In this document: one piece after another, positions 12,201-24,200 of the stretch | Position numbering within the stretch: position 1 is the first letter of the stretch | Layout of the letters: each line of letters opens with the position of its first letter | DNA from: Klebsormidium nitens | Lineage: Eukaryota; Streptophyta; Klebsormidiophyceae; Klebsormidiales; Klebsormidiaceae | DNA length: 64,000 nucleotides | Reading direction: 5' to 3' | Assembly (NCBI GenBank): GCA_000708835.1 | Contig: DF237007.1 | Span: 62,001-126,000 of the forward strand | Position numbers and translations under genes: made by a program | Notes under the pieces: model-generated | The model's database searches: none | Told to the model about the DNA's origin: nothing | What the model saw: only the letters and a program-made list of their open reading frames with translations

Positions 12201-13077
12201 GTCAAATGAAAATCTTCTGCTGTCCAGTCGCGGAAAGCGTTCCTTAAGACTCCAGTGCCGACAAGAATTTCAGAAGGACTAAAAGCACTACATATGACTT
12301 TAGGAACATGCACTTACTCACCTGCACAAACGGCACGTCCCGCCACTGCGTCTCCACCTCATTTCCCACCCTCTCTAGTTTCTCCCTCAAACCGCTCTCC
12401 CACTCTTCCTCCCTGCCTGGGTCTGCATTTGCCCAGCTGCCCGCAACCACCTCGATCTGCGGCAAAAGCGCCGGAAAAGCTCTCGCCATGACCGTCTTCG
12501 CTGTGCCCCTCGGGCCGGCGATCGCAACGCCCCCCAGCTTGGGATCGATCGCAGCGATCAGCAACGCTTTCTTCGCTGCGTCATTGCCCACGATCGAGGA
12601 CAGCGGGAAGGACCGCCTTTCAAAGGAGTCAGGAGCGACTTTGGGAGATGGTTCTGCTTTTGTGGGCGCAACTTGCGCAGGCCTCTCTGACACCGCAGCC
12701 GCATGCGGGGCAGCGACGCATTGTCGCCTCTTTGCATGTGTCAAGGGTGTGCGGTGTTTGCTTCCAAGCAGGCCAATCCGGTCTTCAAGGAGGAACCCAC
12801 TGAAAGCTGGAAAATGGCGCTCTGGCCAGAGACTGAATCCGTTCACGTCTGGAATACTAGACGCAGCTGGAGCCGCATGCAACGGACCAGTGGAAATACC
12901 ACTGCGCTTACATGGAATCAATGCCGATCGCCGCTGCGTTGCTTTTCTAAGGGAGAAATGGAGTGGTGCATGTCTCGTGTTGGTTCCATGAGAGAAGCTT
13001 TGTGGGCTGCCGTATGGCGAGCAGAAGCGCTGCGGAGAGCTGAACAGTGACAAAGGGCAAGTGGCCGCAAGTGCCAT
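6300..13077 (-). CDS. CHLD: Magnesium-chelatase subunit D, divergent, with Asn-Gly-rich insertion
   Basis: Platform subunit of the plastid Mg-chelatase, which inserts Mg into protoporphyrin IX. Exons on the minus strand are 13077-12322, 11902-11725, 11330-10200, 9805-9632, 9045-8621, 8136-7733, 7282-6847 and 6458-6300. All phases agree and give 1220 residues, against roughly 750 for plant CHLD. Residues 1 to about 140 look like a plastid transit peptide plus linker. The AAA+ part follows with Walker A ([14 protein letters not shown]), [31 protein letters not shown] and [10 protein letters not shown]. The second half has VAVDATLRA and a von Willebrand A domain with an intact MIDAS: DTSGS (formed across the exon 6/7 junction), T in GGRTPIA, and TDADPN. 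Two oddities stand out. Walker B reads [10 protein letters not shown] where plant CHLD has VDEIN. An insertion of about 190 residues (roughly 373-565) with about twenty NG dipeptides follows the HLLDR motif. The acidic Pro-rich linker is also rewritten. It may be a diverged second CHLD rather than the only one. Confidence 0.9.
10581..10626. repeat. TTTCCG hexanucleotide microsatellite inside CHLD exon 3
   Basis: Imperfect TTTCCG/GTTCCG units on the plus strand read AACGGA on the coding strand and translate as Asn-Gly repeats. Related GTTCCG-like units recur across about 10580-11110. They probably generated the Asn-Gly-rich insertion in the protein. Confidence 0.7.
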
Positions 13078-13131
13078 AGTGGACTCTCAACCGTCCTCTT
13101 ACTGAGATTATTTGCAAAGGTTGTGGGCCAG

Positions 13132-13138
13132 TTATATA
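13132..13138 (-). promoter_or_regulatory. Candidate TATA box of CHLD
   Basis: TATATAA on the minus strand, about 55 bases upstream of the CHLD start codon. This would imply a 5' untranslated leader of only about 25 bases. It is the sole strong TATA match close to the start. Confidence 0.45.
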
Positions 13139-14392
13139 GAAAAAGTAATGCGCAATATGGAGAAGGCCCCTGGATCAAGGTCCGTAGGAAGCAAGCCGAT
13201 GATCAATTGCAAGACATTGAGCTGATCCGCAATTTCAATGCAACGACACTCCTGGCGCTGCACCACCAGCAAGCTAGCTTTTCCCCTGCAGCCTTCAACT
13301 TTCATCAACAGCTGCTGAAGGACGCAATATGGTCCTAGAGAGCGATCAAGTGACGAAAGGCCTCCCCGAACTGTTCCAGTGTACCGATCATAATGCAGCA
13401 ACTTGCAAGTATCAAGACACCTGTACAAGGAAGCCCTGCCAGAAGCCCTTTCAGCGCTGTAGGCCCAGCTGGCCAGGCAATCTGCAAAATTTTCGATGGC
13501 TACTAGCGCGCTTGCAAGAAAGACGAGGGACAACTGTCACACAGAAGGGGGCATCTTACGTCAGCTCGCTCAAAGTGTCAGGGGTGTGCTCGTGGTCCAC
13601 GTGGCAGCAGGCGGCGTCCTACGCAAATCTGCATCTTGTGGCTAAGCTTCTTGCCCGGTCAGCAAATCTCGGCACATATGGGATTCCGGTTAGCAATCAT
13701 TACCGGCCGGAAATCCACGATGGGGCGGCCGGTCCAGCTACGGTGTGAAGAGTTTGGGTACCCCGGGGCCCGGCCCCTAACATCAGAATTCAGGAACAAA
13801 GCATCCTTGCTTCGGTCGGACGTTTGAGTTTGAGTACGCCGAACCAGTGCCCCGGTGACTTCGATCAAACAACCAGCCAGCCCCGGTGTGCGTGCTTCCC
13901 GCCATCCTCAGAAGTCGGAGTTCTTGATTCCTGCTGAAGCGCAATGGAGGGCCAGGAAGCATCCAAACGGAACTGCAGAAAGACGCAGAGCGTCTCTTTG
14001 GAAGACGACGTTGTAGGCCTAGAGGAAAGGGGAGGACTCGTTGACCTGTGAGAGCGCAGCTGTTGCCATCGCCTTGGGTTGCATTCAGGGGCCCTGGGAA
14101 GTAGGTTGCAAAGAGACATCCTTGTCCAAATGTGTTGGCCGCATTTGGGTCCCATGCGCAGCTGCACGAGCGTTTGTAAAATCACCCCGCTTGCCTGTTG
14201 ATGTAGGGGGTTGGATCTGGTATTGCTGAGCTCTGTTGTTACAAATTAGAAGGGGGCAAACTCTTTGGGTATGCTTTGAAGGTTAGCTTCAACCACAAGT
14301 TTGAGAGACTTGCCATGAGCTTAAAAAGCTGTCGTATCTAAAGAACGCCTTCAGATTTTACATAGGGCGTGAATCTAGGTGGGATTGGGACG
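13139..14392. other. Divergent promoter region between CHLD and the kinase-like gene
   Basis: About 1.25 kb between two divergent genes. Open frames exist on both strands (for example 13329-13748 plus, 139 codons), but none shows splice signals, family motifs or a good start context. I treat it as noncoding. Confidence 0.4.
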
Positions 14393-17300
14393 ATGGCTCA
14401 AGCAGGGGTGGCCGGAGTTGGCCTCAAACTATCAGGGGTTTTGTCTTCCACAGCTCACTCCCAGTCAACCGGTCGCCAGCAGTCAGATCTGTGCTGCAAG
14501 GCACTTCCTCTTTGGGGAGGGTTTGCAAAGGCCAAACCTAACCAAACCTCAAGCACTTGGGAGCAGCATTCATGGGTTGGCCGAGGCTTCTCATCTGCTG
14601 TGCGAGCGAGCCGGGATTCTGAAGGGGGCAAGAAACGGGAGGAAAGTCCAGGGGGGAGAAGCAGATATCCAGACTCTTTGCGGGATCCGAGCAACAGGGG
14701 AGCAGCACTAGAGGGCGAGGAAAATGTGGAGAGGAGTTTGGACAGGATTGAGACGGCTGCCAAGGCGTCAATCGATAAGCTACGGCACATCATCTATAAG
14801 CTACGGACGCAGGCCCCCGAGGCCACAAGCACCGAGATAAGCACCGTCAGCGGCGATTTATTGATGGGAAGTGCAAAGTTCGCAGGGCGGGATGAAGAGA
14901 TTTTCATCAAGCAGGACTTTGAAGTAGAACTGGGTTCTTTTGGGGGCGAAACTTCAGGCGACGAGTCCGACTCTCCAGATGCGGAGGCGTTTGTGCACCA
15001 CGACGCCCTGACCTGCACGCAGACATCTGTCAGGATCGACGAGGCGACGGGGACAGCTGTCGTGTCGGTCACAGCCACCGTGCGCGGCGGTGACATCATC
15101 GACCAGAGCTCATACACTGAGAAGAGTGTGGCTCTCGCAGCGCGCGCGCTCGCACGCACGTGCCTTGCTTTGGACGAAAAGGCGCAGGCGGCATTGGCAG
15201 GGGGACAGTCTGTCCTCAAAACTTTGCCAAAGCTGGACCGGAAACCGCACGAGCTGCTGACGGAGGTGTTGCAAGACGGGCAGATCGTGAGGTTTGCGCC
15301 GTTGGTCGAGGCGGGCAGCAGTCCGTTCCGGCATAAGTACGAGGTGGAGTTGGAGATCCCCCAATGGAGCAAGGCGAATGCGGTGTTCATTCCATTTGTC
15401 CCTGGGGATGCATTCCTGAGGTGGCGGAGGGCCCCTGCGGAGTGGGTTGCCTATCAGGTGGGTTTCTGAGGGTTTTGGAGGCTGCACTGTTTTGAAGATC
15501 TATAATTTAGAGGAAATGGAATTGCTTTTCTTTTTGGGATTGAGCAGTCAGACAAAGATATCCCAGGGAAACGTGGGCGTTTTCTTCGGGAAGAATGTGC
15601 AAATTATCATCAACAACGCGGCAGTCTCAACAGAAGGACACATGGGCTGAGGTCTTTTGGCAATTTGCAGTGCTTTCATACAATGGGGTGTGCTTCAGAC
15701 ATCAAATCTTACTTGCGCCTTACGTGTATATTCCTTGTCCCTTGATGTTTCTTGTTTCGTGAATCACCTCAAGGGGGTTCGTAGGGTTCCCTCATGCTCC
15801 CCATTGCTACTGTGTATCTGCATAGAAGTAGGCAATGTACAGTCTTGTTGAATAGATTCTGATCCTGGAGATCTGCATCTTTTTTGTTGCTGTCTACTTC
15901 TTGCCTATGAAGCATCAAAGCTAAGACTGCCACCTATGGGGAGTCAAAAATTGATCAGATGCCATTGTTTTGAATGCCTTCACGTCTACTACATGATTCC
16001 TGCGGAATCACAGCAGAACAATTAGTCACGAGAATGTCTACCTGGTTCGTACACATTGAAGTGTTCGTTCGTAAGGCCCGGTTCAATTCCGCCCCTTTCA
16101 GCTCTCAGAATGAGGATCTTTCAAGACTTACCATTCCGGTGTTGAAAACCACGCGGGGCAAGTCAGTTGCCAGTTTAACTGTAGGCAAATGCTTTGCAAG
16201 ACTATCCAGCACTTCACAATTGCTCCATATTCAAGTGCACTTTCTGCAAGCATCGTCATCTGGTTACAAACACAAAGAATCAAGTAACAGACTTCAATCC
16301 TGGTTCGCAGATGAACCTTCTCTTGGGCCTGGACATCGTACCCCCAGCAGCAATCCGAACAAACGTGCAATTGGGCGAAGAAAAGTACGATCTGGGGGTT
16401 ATGGTGGCAGCAGTGAGTGGGTTGAGACCGCTTTCGAGCATACCCACAAGAGTGAGTCTTCCTTCTAACCAAATTGGAAACCCCTGCTCAATACATACAA
16501 TGGTACGTTATCGCTTTTTGGGTGACGGCCAAAGTTCTTCTGCCGTTTGATCCATCTGGGGGATCAATTGCTTGCAAGGCTTCCTTTTAGCAGCTTTACA
16601 AATCAAAGTTGTCTGCGCTTTTAGAAAGTGACAGCGGTGCTTCTAAGCGCGACTTTTACCAACTCTAGGTTTTCAGTGCCGGGCATTGCATGCATCTGAC
16701 ATTCCCCTTTTGTAGGGGGTGAAAATCGAAAGTTTAAGCTGTCCAGCAAGGTGCAACCAGATTATCACCGCTTCTTGTCTTCTCTTCAGCAGATGCGAGC
16801 ACATCCAAGTGCTTTTTTTCCTTAAAATGGAGCCTTTTGTCCCTTCCAGTCTTGTCAGCTTTTTGGTCTTGTCGGCTTAGCCCAACTTTTGAGCCATGTT
16901 GCTGACTAATAAGGGACATACCTACGCTTCGCCTTTCGTCTGAATGTGAGTGGACCGCTTGACTTCCTCTCGTCAGATCGTGCCTACTGCTAGTTGCAAA
17001 ACTTCTCACCATTTTGACCAAATCCCTGTTTACAGCTTCTCATAGACCCCATTCTCAAGGGCCGTGTCTCTGGTCAGCTCCGCCATCTCAACTCGATGTA
17101 TCCAACATGACAGTGCAGAACCAGTTCAGGAAAGACTTGGACGCAGGCTCTATCCTTTAACTCCAAGAATGGGCCATTCCATCCCGCGTCGCTCAGGTCA
17201 GCACCGCCTGCATTGATTCTGCCACATTTTGACTTCATTTTTACTTCCAGTTACAAAACACGTGAACAAACAACGTCATTGCTCTAGAGTTGCTCACCAA

Positions 17301-19201
17301 GATTGGTTCATCATTTCCAGAAATGGGGCGTGCCGTCCCCCGTCGCCTTCGTCACCTCCGCCCACGTTTTGGACGCGTTGCTTGGCGGCGCCCCCCGGCA
17401 GCCGCACGAGTTTAAGGCGGGCAACCACTGGAGTCTCCAGGGGGGGTTGAAACCAGTGGTGTGGGAACACCCCATGGGGCCCGGCCGGGGCGCGCTGCAT
17501 AGCATGTGGTCGCACCGCGGGGAGCGCAAGGGAGTCAAGGTGAGCTGATTTGGTGTTTGTCCGTGTCCTTTGTTTGTCCTTGAACCTTCTCTTCTTCCTT
17601 TCTACCACTTTTTGCTCCGTTCCTTCCTTGTGTTGGGCGTAAGTAGGCGGACTCTGCTCAGCGGAGATTGGCCTCGCACAACGAGCAATGCAGGCTGCAA
17701 GGTTAATAATGGGATGCCCGGTGTTAAAAGAAACGGTTGTCTTGGCTGGGCAGGGAAAGCGAGAATTCCGTTCACCTTAGGACCGTGAGGCACTTCGTTG
17801 CGGCTCATGCTCTCAACAGACCCTTCACGACACAGCGCCAAGGTTCCGGCATCTTTTGAAGGTGGAAATGGACAAGCAGAGACAGTCTGTCGACTGAGGC
17901 TTTGGCAACCTTTGCTCATGGGTCAGGATTGGCCGTTTTTAGTTTGCAGCCTTCTTTTACTGCTAAATGACAGTCCCTACGTCTCGGCCCTTCGACTCTT
18001 TCTGATTTTTTCCTTGCAGAATGAAGGCGTTCAGTTGCAGCGTTCTCTCCGCTCGACCGCACATTGTTCAACCATCGCGCATAGCAAACTTTGCTTCAGG
18101 TCTCGTACTCCCTCTTAGGGAAAGAACGCTTTTTCTCAAAAGCAGAGGATCGGTTTCGCTTGCACTCCCCTTTCTTCCCGCCAACAGAGCCGTTCCTCGA
18201 CGATGCTCGCATAACCGACGGCGCTGGGCCACAGCGTGCTTGTCGAGCAATTGCAAAATTTCTATCTTCGAAGTAGAGTTTGCGCCGAAGCGTTCTGTTT
18301 GCAGCGTTCTTGTCTTTCTCCGTGCTGACGGTTCCTCCCTCTCCCCCACAGTCTTTGTCAGCGTTGAAACTGGCGCTCTTAAAGGCGCTAAGTCACAGCG
18401 TGCCTTTCAAGCAGCTAAGTCTTTTCTATAATCGGAGATAGTGCCTCCACATCGTTCGCTTTTTCTGCAGCAGCTTTTTTGTCTGCAAAGTGCTGACAGT
18501 CCCTTTTCCCGCCAACAGAGCATTCCGGCGACGACACTGGCTTGAGGGAGGCGAACACAGCGTCTGTTTAAGCATTTAATGTTTCTTCCAACTTTGGCGG
18601 GAGCAAGCATTTTCCGATAATCAAAAGCACCTCTGAAAACAGTGAAATTTTTTGTTTCCCACGCCCACAGTCCCTTCCCGGCAGTCTCTTCCCGGCAACA
18701 ACATCGGCGCGCTTGAACGAGCTGAGTCGCAAAGAGCCTTTCGAGTATCTGGCGTGTTTTCCATCTTAGAAGAAGAAGCTCCTGTTTTATTGATTTATTC
18801 GCAGCGTCCTTGTAATTCTTGGTGCTCAAGATCCCTGTCCCCTGTCTCCCGTGCCAACAGAGCATCCCGGCGACGACTCTGTGGCGCTTGAAGGAGCTGA
18901 ATTACAGCTTGTCGTTCGAGCAGCCGCACGTCGTACGTCTTTTCATTTGAAGCCCTCGCTTTTTCGCAGCAACTTGTTGTTGTTTGTAAGTGCTGACAAG
19001 CCCTGTCCTTCCCGCCAACAGAGCATCCCGGCGACGACTCTGGCGCGCTTGAAGGAGCTGAGTCCCAGCGTGCTGTTCGAGCAGCTGGGCGGCGCCGTCA
19101 CGTCCGACGAGACGGAGCTCATCCTCGAGCGACGGGATCAAATTGTGGCGTACTTCGATGCGATGGCCAAGCGACACGGCGGGGAGGCGGTACTGGTTTA
19201 G
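14393..19201 (+). CDS. Plastid-type protein with degenerate kinase-like C-terminal half
   Basis: Four exons, 14393-15457, 16311-16412, 17321-17539 and 19022-19201, all joined in phase 0, give 521 residues. The N-terminus is Ser/Ala/Gln-rich with few acidic residues and could be a plastid transit peptide. It is followed by a short helix (RIETAAKASIDKLRHIIYKL). Residues about 345-521 resemble the HipA/FAM20/PI-kinase-like fold as I know it: EWVAYQMNLLLGLDIVPPA, KWGVPSPVAFVTSAHVLDAL, GNHWSL and the closing LERRDQIVAYFDAMAKRHG. The usual catalytic N-x-D-R-H stretch after the VLDALL helix is replaced by GGAPRQPHEF. The later I-D-H is VVWEHP. If the assignment is right, this is probably a pseudokinase. 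Fold assignment is from memory of motif patterns and is tentative; the gene model itself is solid. Introns 2 and 3 contain decayed copies of the next exon's start. Confidence 0.75.
17051..17210 (+). repeat. Decayed copies of the exon 3 start inside intron 2
   Basis: 17161-17210 (CTCCAAGAATGGGCCATTCC onward) matches the acceptor and first 45 bases of the real exon at 17317-17366 at most positions, including the run CCCGCGTCGC and GTCA-C-CCGCC. A weaker copy lies at 17051-17088, ending GGTCAGCTCCGCC. The copies are about 110-156 bp apart. Confidence 0.6.
18085..19090 (+). repeat. About six tandem 161-179 bp units carrying the exon 4 acceptor and exon start
   Basis: The real last exon starts at 19022 after CCCGCCAACAG. 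Upstream, degenerate versions of the same unit have their 'exon' starts at about 18188, 18353, 18519, 18698 and 18861. CCAACAG is intact at 18188, 18519 and 18861. The 18861 copy repeats AGCATCCCGGCGACGACTCT exactly. Flanking intron text (GTGCTGACA, TTTTTCTCGCAGC-like) repeats as well, so the unit is intron end plus about 65 exon bases. Confidence 0.9.
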
Positions 19202-21281
19202 GCGGGTGATGGGTTATCTTGTAACCGGGTGGTCAGTGGGCGATGTAAAGTCATGGGCGGTCGAAACAACAGACTGGTTGGGCGGTTAAGTACCCCGGTG
19301 GTTTGGGTATGCGTAAGGCAGACCGGTTTGGCCAATCCGGGAACGTGTGATTGTTTCGTCAGGTGATTGCTCGGTGGCGATTGATGAAAATGGGGTAACC
19401 GAGTATGTAAGCTGGATGCACGTAAATGGCGAATGCTTTGATTGGACTGGACGGGGTCAAGAACGCAATTGTGAGGCTTCCTTTGTCGCGGGCCTGGGGT
19501 ATAAGCGTTGAGGGAAGATCGCTCGAAGAGCCGTGGAGAACGCTTAAGTAGTGTGGACGGATTCTTTCAACGGTGGTTCCCTTTCAGGTTCTAGTTCTAA
19601 AGAACGGTGATGATTCTATGCAATAAGATGTGTGTTTGAGCAGTGCACGTTACAGTCGAGTCGACGTCTACATTAGGCAAAATACATAGGAGTGTCGTCC
19701 TTATCAGTTTCGAAAATTGACGTTGCGTATCAGCGAGCATTTGGCGGTCCAGCACCACTAGGCAGCCGCAATCTTCTGAAGACTATTCGATAACACTAGC
19801 TTATGCTTGTAGTAGTCGGGAATAAGAAGACATTTTGTAAGTATTATTAAGTGGCAGCGGTGCGCTAAGTCCGTGGGCTTGGATGCATAGAATCGCAAAA
19901 ATAAGCAAGTTGAGCGTTGACTGGAGTAATTACCATTCCTCGGTGAAGGGTCATATTTGTAAATGTAGGGCTTTCTGTCCATGAAGGTGCAAGTCGATTA
20001 CCGACGGCCGAGTCATGTTAATTTCTGGCTCACTGGACTGCTATGCACTGGTGTCGAGCAGTCATTTGCATGCCACTCAATGATGATGGACCCAATAAGC
20101 TTCCGCATCAGATTAAGTACATGGCATTAAGCATCCTACACAGGCCGGTCACAATCCAAGTAAGCTACGATCATGAAATTTGGAGAACGACAACGTACAA
20201 CCGCGTACGTTGCCAGAACACATCATGAGAATGCCGTCTCTAGCTACAGCGCGCTCCCGGCAACACTGGGCGGCCTATAAGAGCCGACGCTAATTTGATG
20301 GAAGGCCGCCAGCGGTAGATCATGCATACGCAGCAACAATCAAGAATCCGGTATGATGTTTGAATACCCAAATTCTACTAGCTGTAGCCGCCGCAATCAT
20401 TGATCAATGGCATCGAATACCGTTGCTTGCAGCAGCTAACTCAGATGTCGCATCAGTGTTCGATTCCGTGGAGCCATTCCCGCTGCATATGCTAGTCCTA
20501 ATTAGTAGACATGATCCCACGGTATGATGAGTGATACAGCTGAACCTGGGCGCATTGCTCTGCGTGCGCATGCTCTTGCTCTGCGCGCTCATGGCATAGC
20601 ATGTGCCCTGATGATGGCTGTTCGAAATGCAGATGGAATGGAAGATGGTGCTTTCGCCGCAGAGTATCCAATATGAGACATGAGTCGTGACTTTCCAGGG
20701 ATTGATCGTGCATGCAACCCAGTGGTCCTGCTAGCGAGCTACTGTAGAGGTGTGCACATAAGCTATTCACGCTAAGATGGCTGCAAGACTGCATGTCATC
20801 ACCGCATATCGATCGTCTCTGACGCAATCATTGACATTGGATCGAAGACATCTTATACTACTAAGATGTAAGTAAGCCGTTGCACATGGTGGTGCGATTC
20901 CCGCAGGCTTTGGGTGCAGTGCTTCCCTATTGCAACATGAATGTCCCAAGATTGACCTCCAAAAATGTACGGACAATTTCTGTTGAAGTAAGCGCAACGT
21001 CATTCTAGACAAAGCCTGTGCTTCGCGCCCTGATGAAAAGCGCAGCTTCTGAGCTACGAAGACAAAAGACTCGAGGGTTTTGAACGCAAGACACCGCGCT
21101 CTCTTCTGCATAGTCACGTAGCCTTCGTACAGAAGGGGTCACATCAGTTATCCTTGCGCTTCGACATCTGAACGGAAACCTTGCCTTGGAAGGCGCCTCC
21201 ACAAAATGATCGTTCCTCACATGAGAAAATTGAGTTTCGTTTTTAGCGGTGTCTCCTGAGAACCTGTTCATCTTCTTGAAC
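19202..21281. other. Gene-free interval upstream of the MYND gene
   Basis: About 2 kb without a supportable gene. Both strands show only short frames lacking family motifs or splice support. It should contain the 3' untranslated region of the kinase-like gene and the MYND promoter. Confidence 0.4.
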
Positions 21282-24200
21282 ATGGACGCAGCCATGCAAG
21301 CTGATCCGGCCCGGTTGGCTAAAAGGGAGGAGACCGTCAGAAGAGGCCTCAACATGGATCTTGAAGCAGTCCGGAAGACCGCTATCCAGCGCGCGGAAGA
21401 GGCACTTTCGTCCTCTGCATCGACTAGCTCCGTCAGCATTCCCCCAGAGGTCCATCCAAGCGATTCAGGCACAGAGTATGACCTTGAGAAATGCGTGGAA
21501 ACCCTGAAATCACCGGTGACTGTGAACAGGCTCTGTGCAGAGGACTTAGAGCGAGCTTTTCATCTGTTCTGCACCGCTGTGAAGGTCGGCATGGACACTG
21601 CTGAGAGAACAATATGGGGCTTTGCAGGGGACCTCTCGTTTCAGGACCACATGCACGTGCTTATGATGATGCTGAAGCAAAATGCTTCAGGCCAGGACTT
21701 CTATACCGTCATGGTGCGAAGCGGGCTGGCAGGGCTTACTCTTGAGGACTGGCTGGTCAAAAACCTAGTTCCGCAGAATGTGGCGCTTGTTTATCTGGAC
21801 ACTGCCATCGATCTTGCGACCAAAGATTCCACAACCTCTGAAAGACTGGAGGTGAAGATTCTCATCCCAGTAGTCTTCTCGATCATTAGGATACACCAGT
21901 AAGCACCAAGGGCATAAGATAAGATGAAGTGGAACATAGACCGCATGCGGTAGTCTTGTAATGCTTTGACTCCCAACTACTCCTCAAGGAAGGGTCATAA
22001 GAATCTGTGGCGAGTGACATTCTGCCCGCGAGAGGGAAGTTTCAACCTCGATCGAATAACCTGGTCAATCGTTTACCGGGGTTGAAATGTTGCCGTTCGA
22101 GAGACAACAGTTAGGATGCGTCTTACCAGGTCACTGCCATACACTTTCGATTGTGCTCAAAGTCGCGTTGAGATTCGCACATGCATCCACTTCAGTAGTG
22201 TCCATGATTTTCGTAGCACCATAGATGTCTCGACATTGAGCCTCTAAAAAACTTCTAGGAGTACATTTTCCACGTACTGCTTTGCTTGTTCAAACACAGA
22301 CAAGAATCAGCATCGCTTCCACACTGAAATCCTGCCCTTCAAGCATTCGCAGGGCTTGCGAACCCTAGCTGCCGTGCTCAGTGAGGGGGGCCCAGGCTGT
22401 CACAGCAAGTTCCACGAAGCAGGCGCACTGGAGCCGTTGATTGCCAGGTTCCTGACGACAGAGTTCTCATTGGATGACCTGTTGCTCCCTCGAGACCGCA
22501 ACCTGGCAGCGTGGATGCTCAAAGTCTTTGGCGCCCTGGTGCTTCCCTCGTCGGTCATGCGAACGGTCGTTAACGGACAAGCCCTGCCAGAACAACCTGC
22601 ACCAGGTGAGCAGATAAGTCGGCCTCCTGCCTCTGTTCCAGCAATGTACATCAGTTCGGCTGTGGCTTCTGTTCTGAAAGGAACTGGCACCCTATTGTCA
22701 CCTTGATAAGACTTTTGCTGAGAATTGAGTCTGCTCTTTTGTCCAAAAAATCTGCAAATGTTGAAGATTGAGAGCAATTCATCACAGTGATCATCTATGG
22801 ACCGATAGGTCAGGAGTGACGTATGAAAGCAGAGCAACTTCGAGGATTGATTTTTGCCTCCTGCTTGATGGAACTAATTGTCGCTTTTTTTCGCCACACC
22901 TCTCTCGGAAAAATGCTGAACTATCAAAGTACCTTGTGAGGACTTTGTGAAAGGGACTTTCGTTGATGCTGATTGCAAAGCCTCGGAAATTTTGACTTCG
23001 AAAGCTGGAAGCGCATTCGGAGGGACCGATGCTGGAAGTTTTTTTGCAATCAATCCAGAAAAGATGCTTTCGTTACGCTGCTCCAATCTGCATCCTGTCC
23101 GCCCCTACTTAATAGATAAAGAACTGTGTATGAACAGGTAGATTTAGAAATGTCCAAAGTGGACCCGAACCGGCTCTAATTTGGATCTGTCCTGTTCGGC
23201 CCTGGTTCTTAAAGGATCTCTCGCAGGGAACCTCCTTAACCTTTTACTGACTTATTCCTTAATCTTGAGTATCTATTCTCAAGCTTGAGGAACTATTTTC
23301 CCCCTCCTCTGTTCTGAAAGCGAGTCATCAACAGGACAAATCATCTTCCCACCTTCCAGGCGCGGCCGAGGCGATTGAGACTCTGTTCGAGAGGGGTGTC
23401 GTCCGCAAGATTCTAGACATGCTGGCGCACATGGTTGCGCGCGCGGACGACGTCCGGCGCGACGTGCGCTTGATCGACTTCTGCAAGATGCTGGAGATCC
23501 TGACGACCGTGCTGGGGAATCTGTCGAACAAGGAAGCGATGTTCTTCGACGAGCTGAGGCCCCTTCCAGGTAGAAGGACCTGCCTGCCAGAGTTTTTAAA
23601 GAGCTTTACTCGGAGTCTAGGCTCTAGCCTCAGAGACTCCGGTTTGCGATTGAGAGTGCGGCTCCGGTCCTCGCTGACAGTTTTCCGGCAAAATTGAGAG
23701 TCAGCATGCAAGACATGCTTTGTCTGCTGTTCGCGGACTTGATTGCAAATTTTTGGCTCTGATAGTGATCCAAGTGCACGGGATTCTCACTCCAGCGATG
23801 CGCAATTGGCTGATCCATGGTCCGTTCAGATGTCCATCTGCTTTGCGGAATTCACGTTGATTTGGTTGGTGTGTCCCGCGTATGCGTGCAGATTTCGCCA
23901 GCAGCTTGACGTGGCTCATCACTCACTGGAACTACGACCTCCACTCCGGCCTCACGGCAATCAACATTGTCAACAGAATGTTAACCACGGGAAGGTGCGC
24001 ACAGAACTAAGCGAAGGGCCATGATCGTTTCCTGCCACTTTCCAGATAACTCTCTTCCCGCATCTACGCTTTCAGTTGTTTCGTCTGCCAGCTACTCTGT
24101 TTCAGGACCGCAGTTTGCGAGTTCGTGCGCAATCTGGTGGGGAAATCAACAGAAACTTACCTTTGACTGACGGACGGCTGACGTCATCCTGACAGGTCCG

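Noticed and set aside
13329-13748. 139-codon frame between CHLD and the kinase-like gene
   Set aside because: It has no family motif, lies in a divergent promoter interval, and the opposite strand is equally open.
20480-20880. Apparent similarity of ATG-rich text to the region around 35160-35420
   Set aside because: Shared words such as GCATGCAACCCA are too short and not collinear, so I see no real repeat family.
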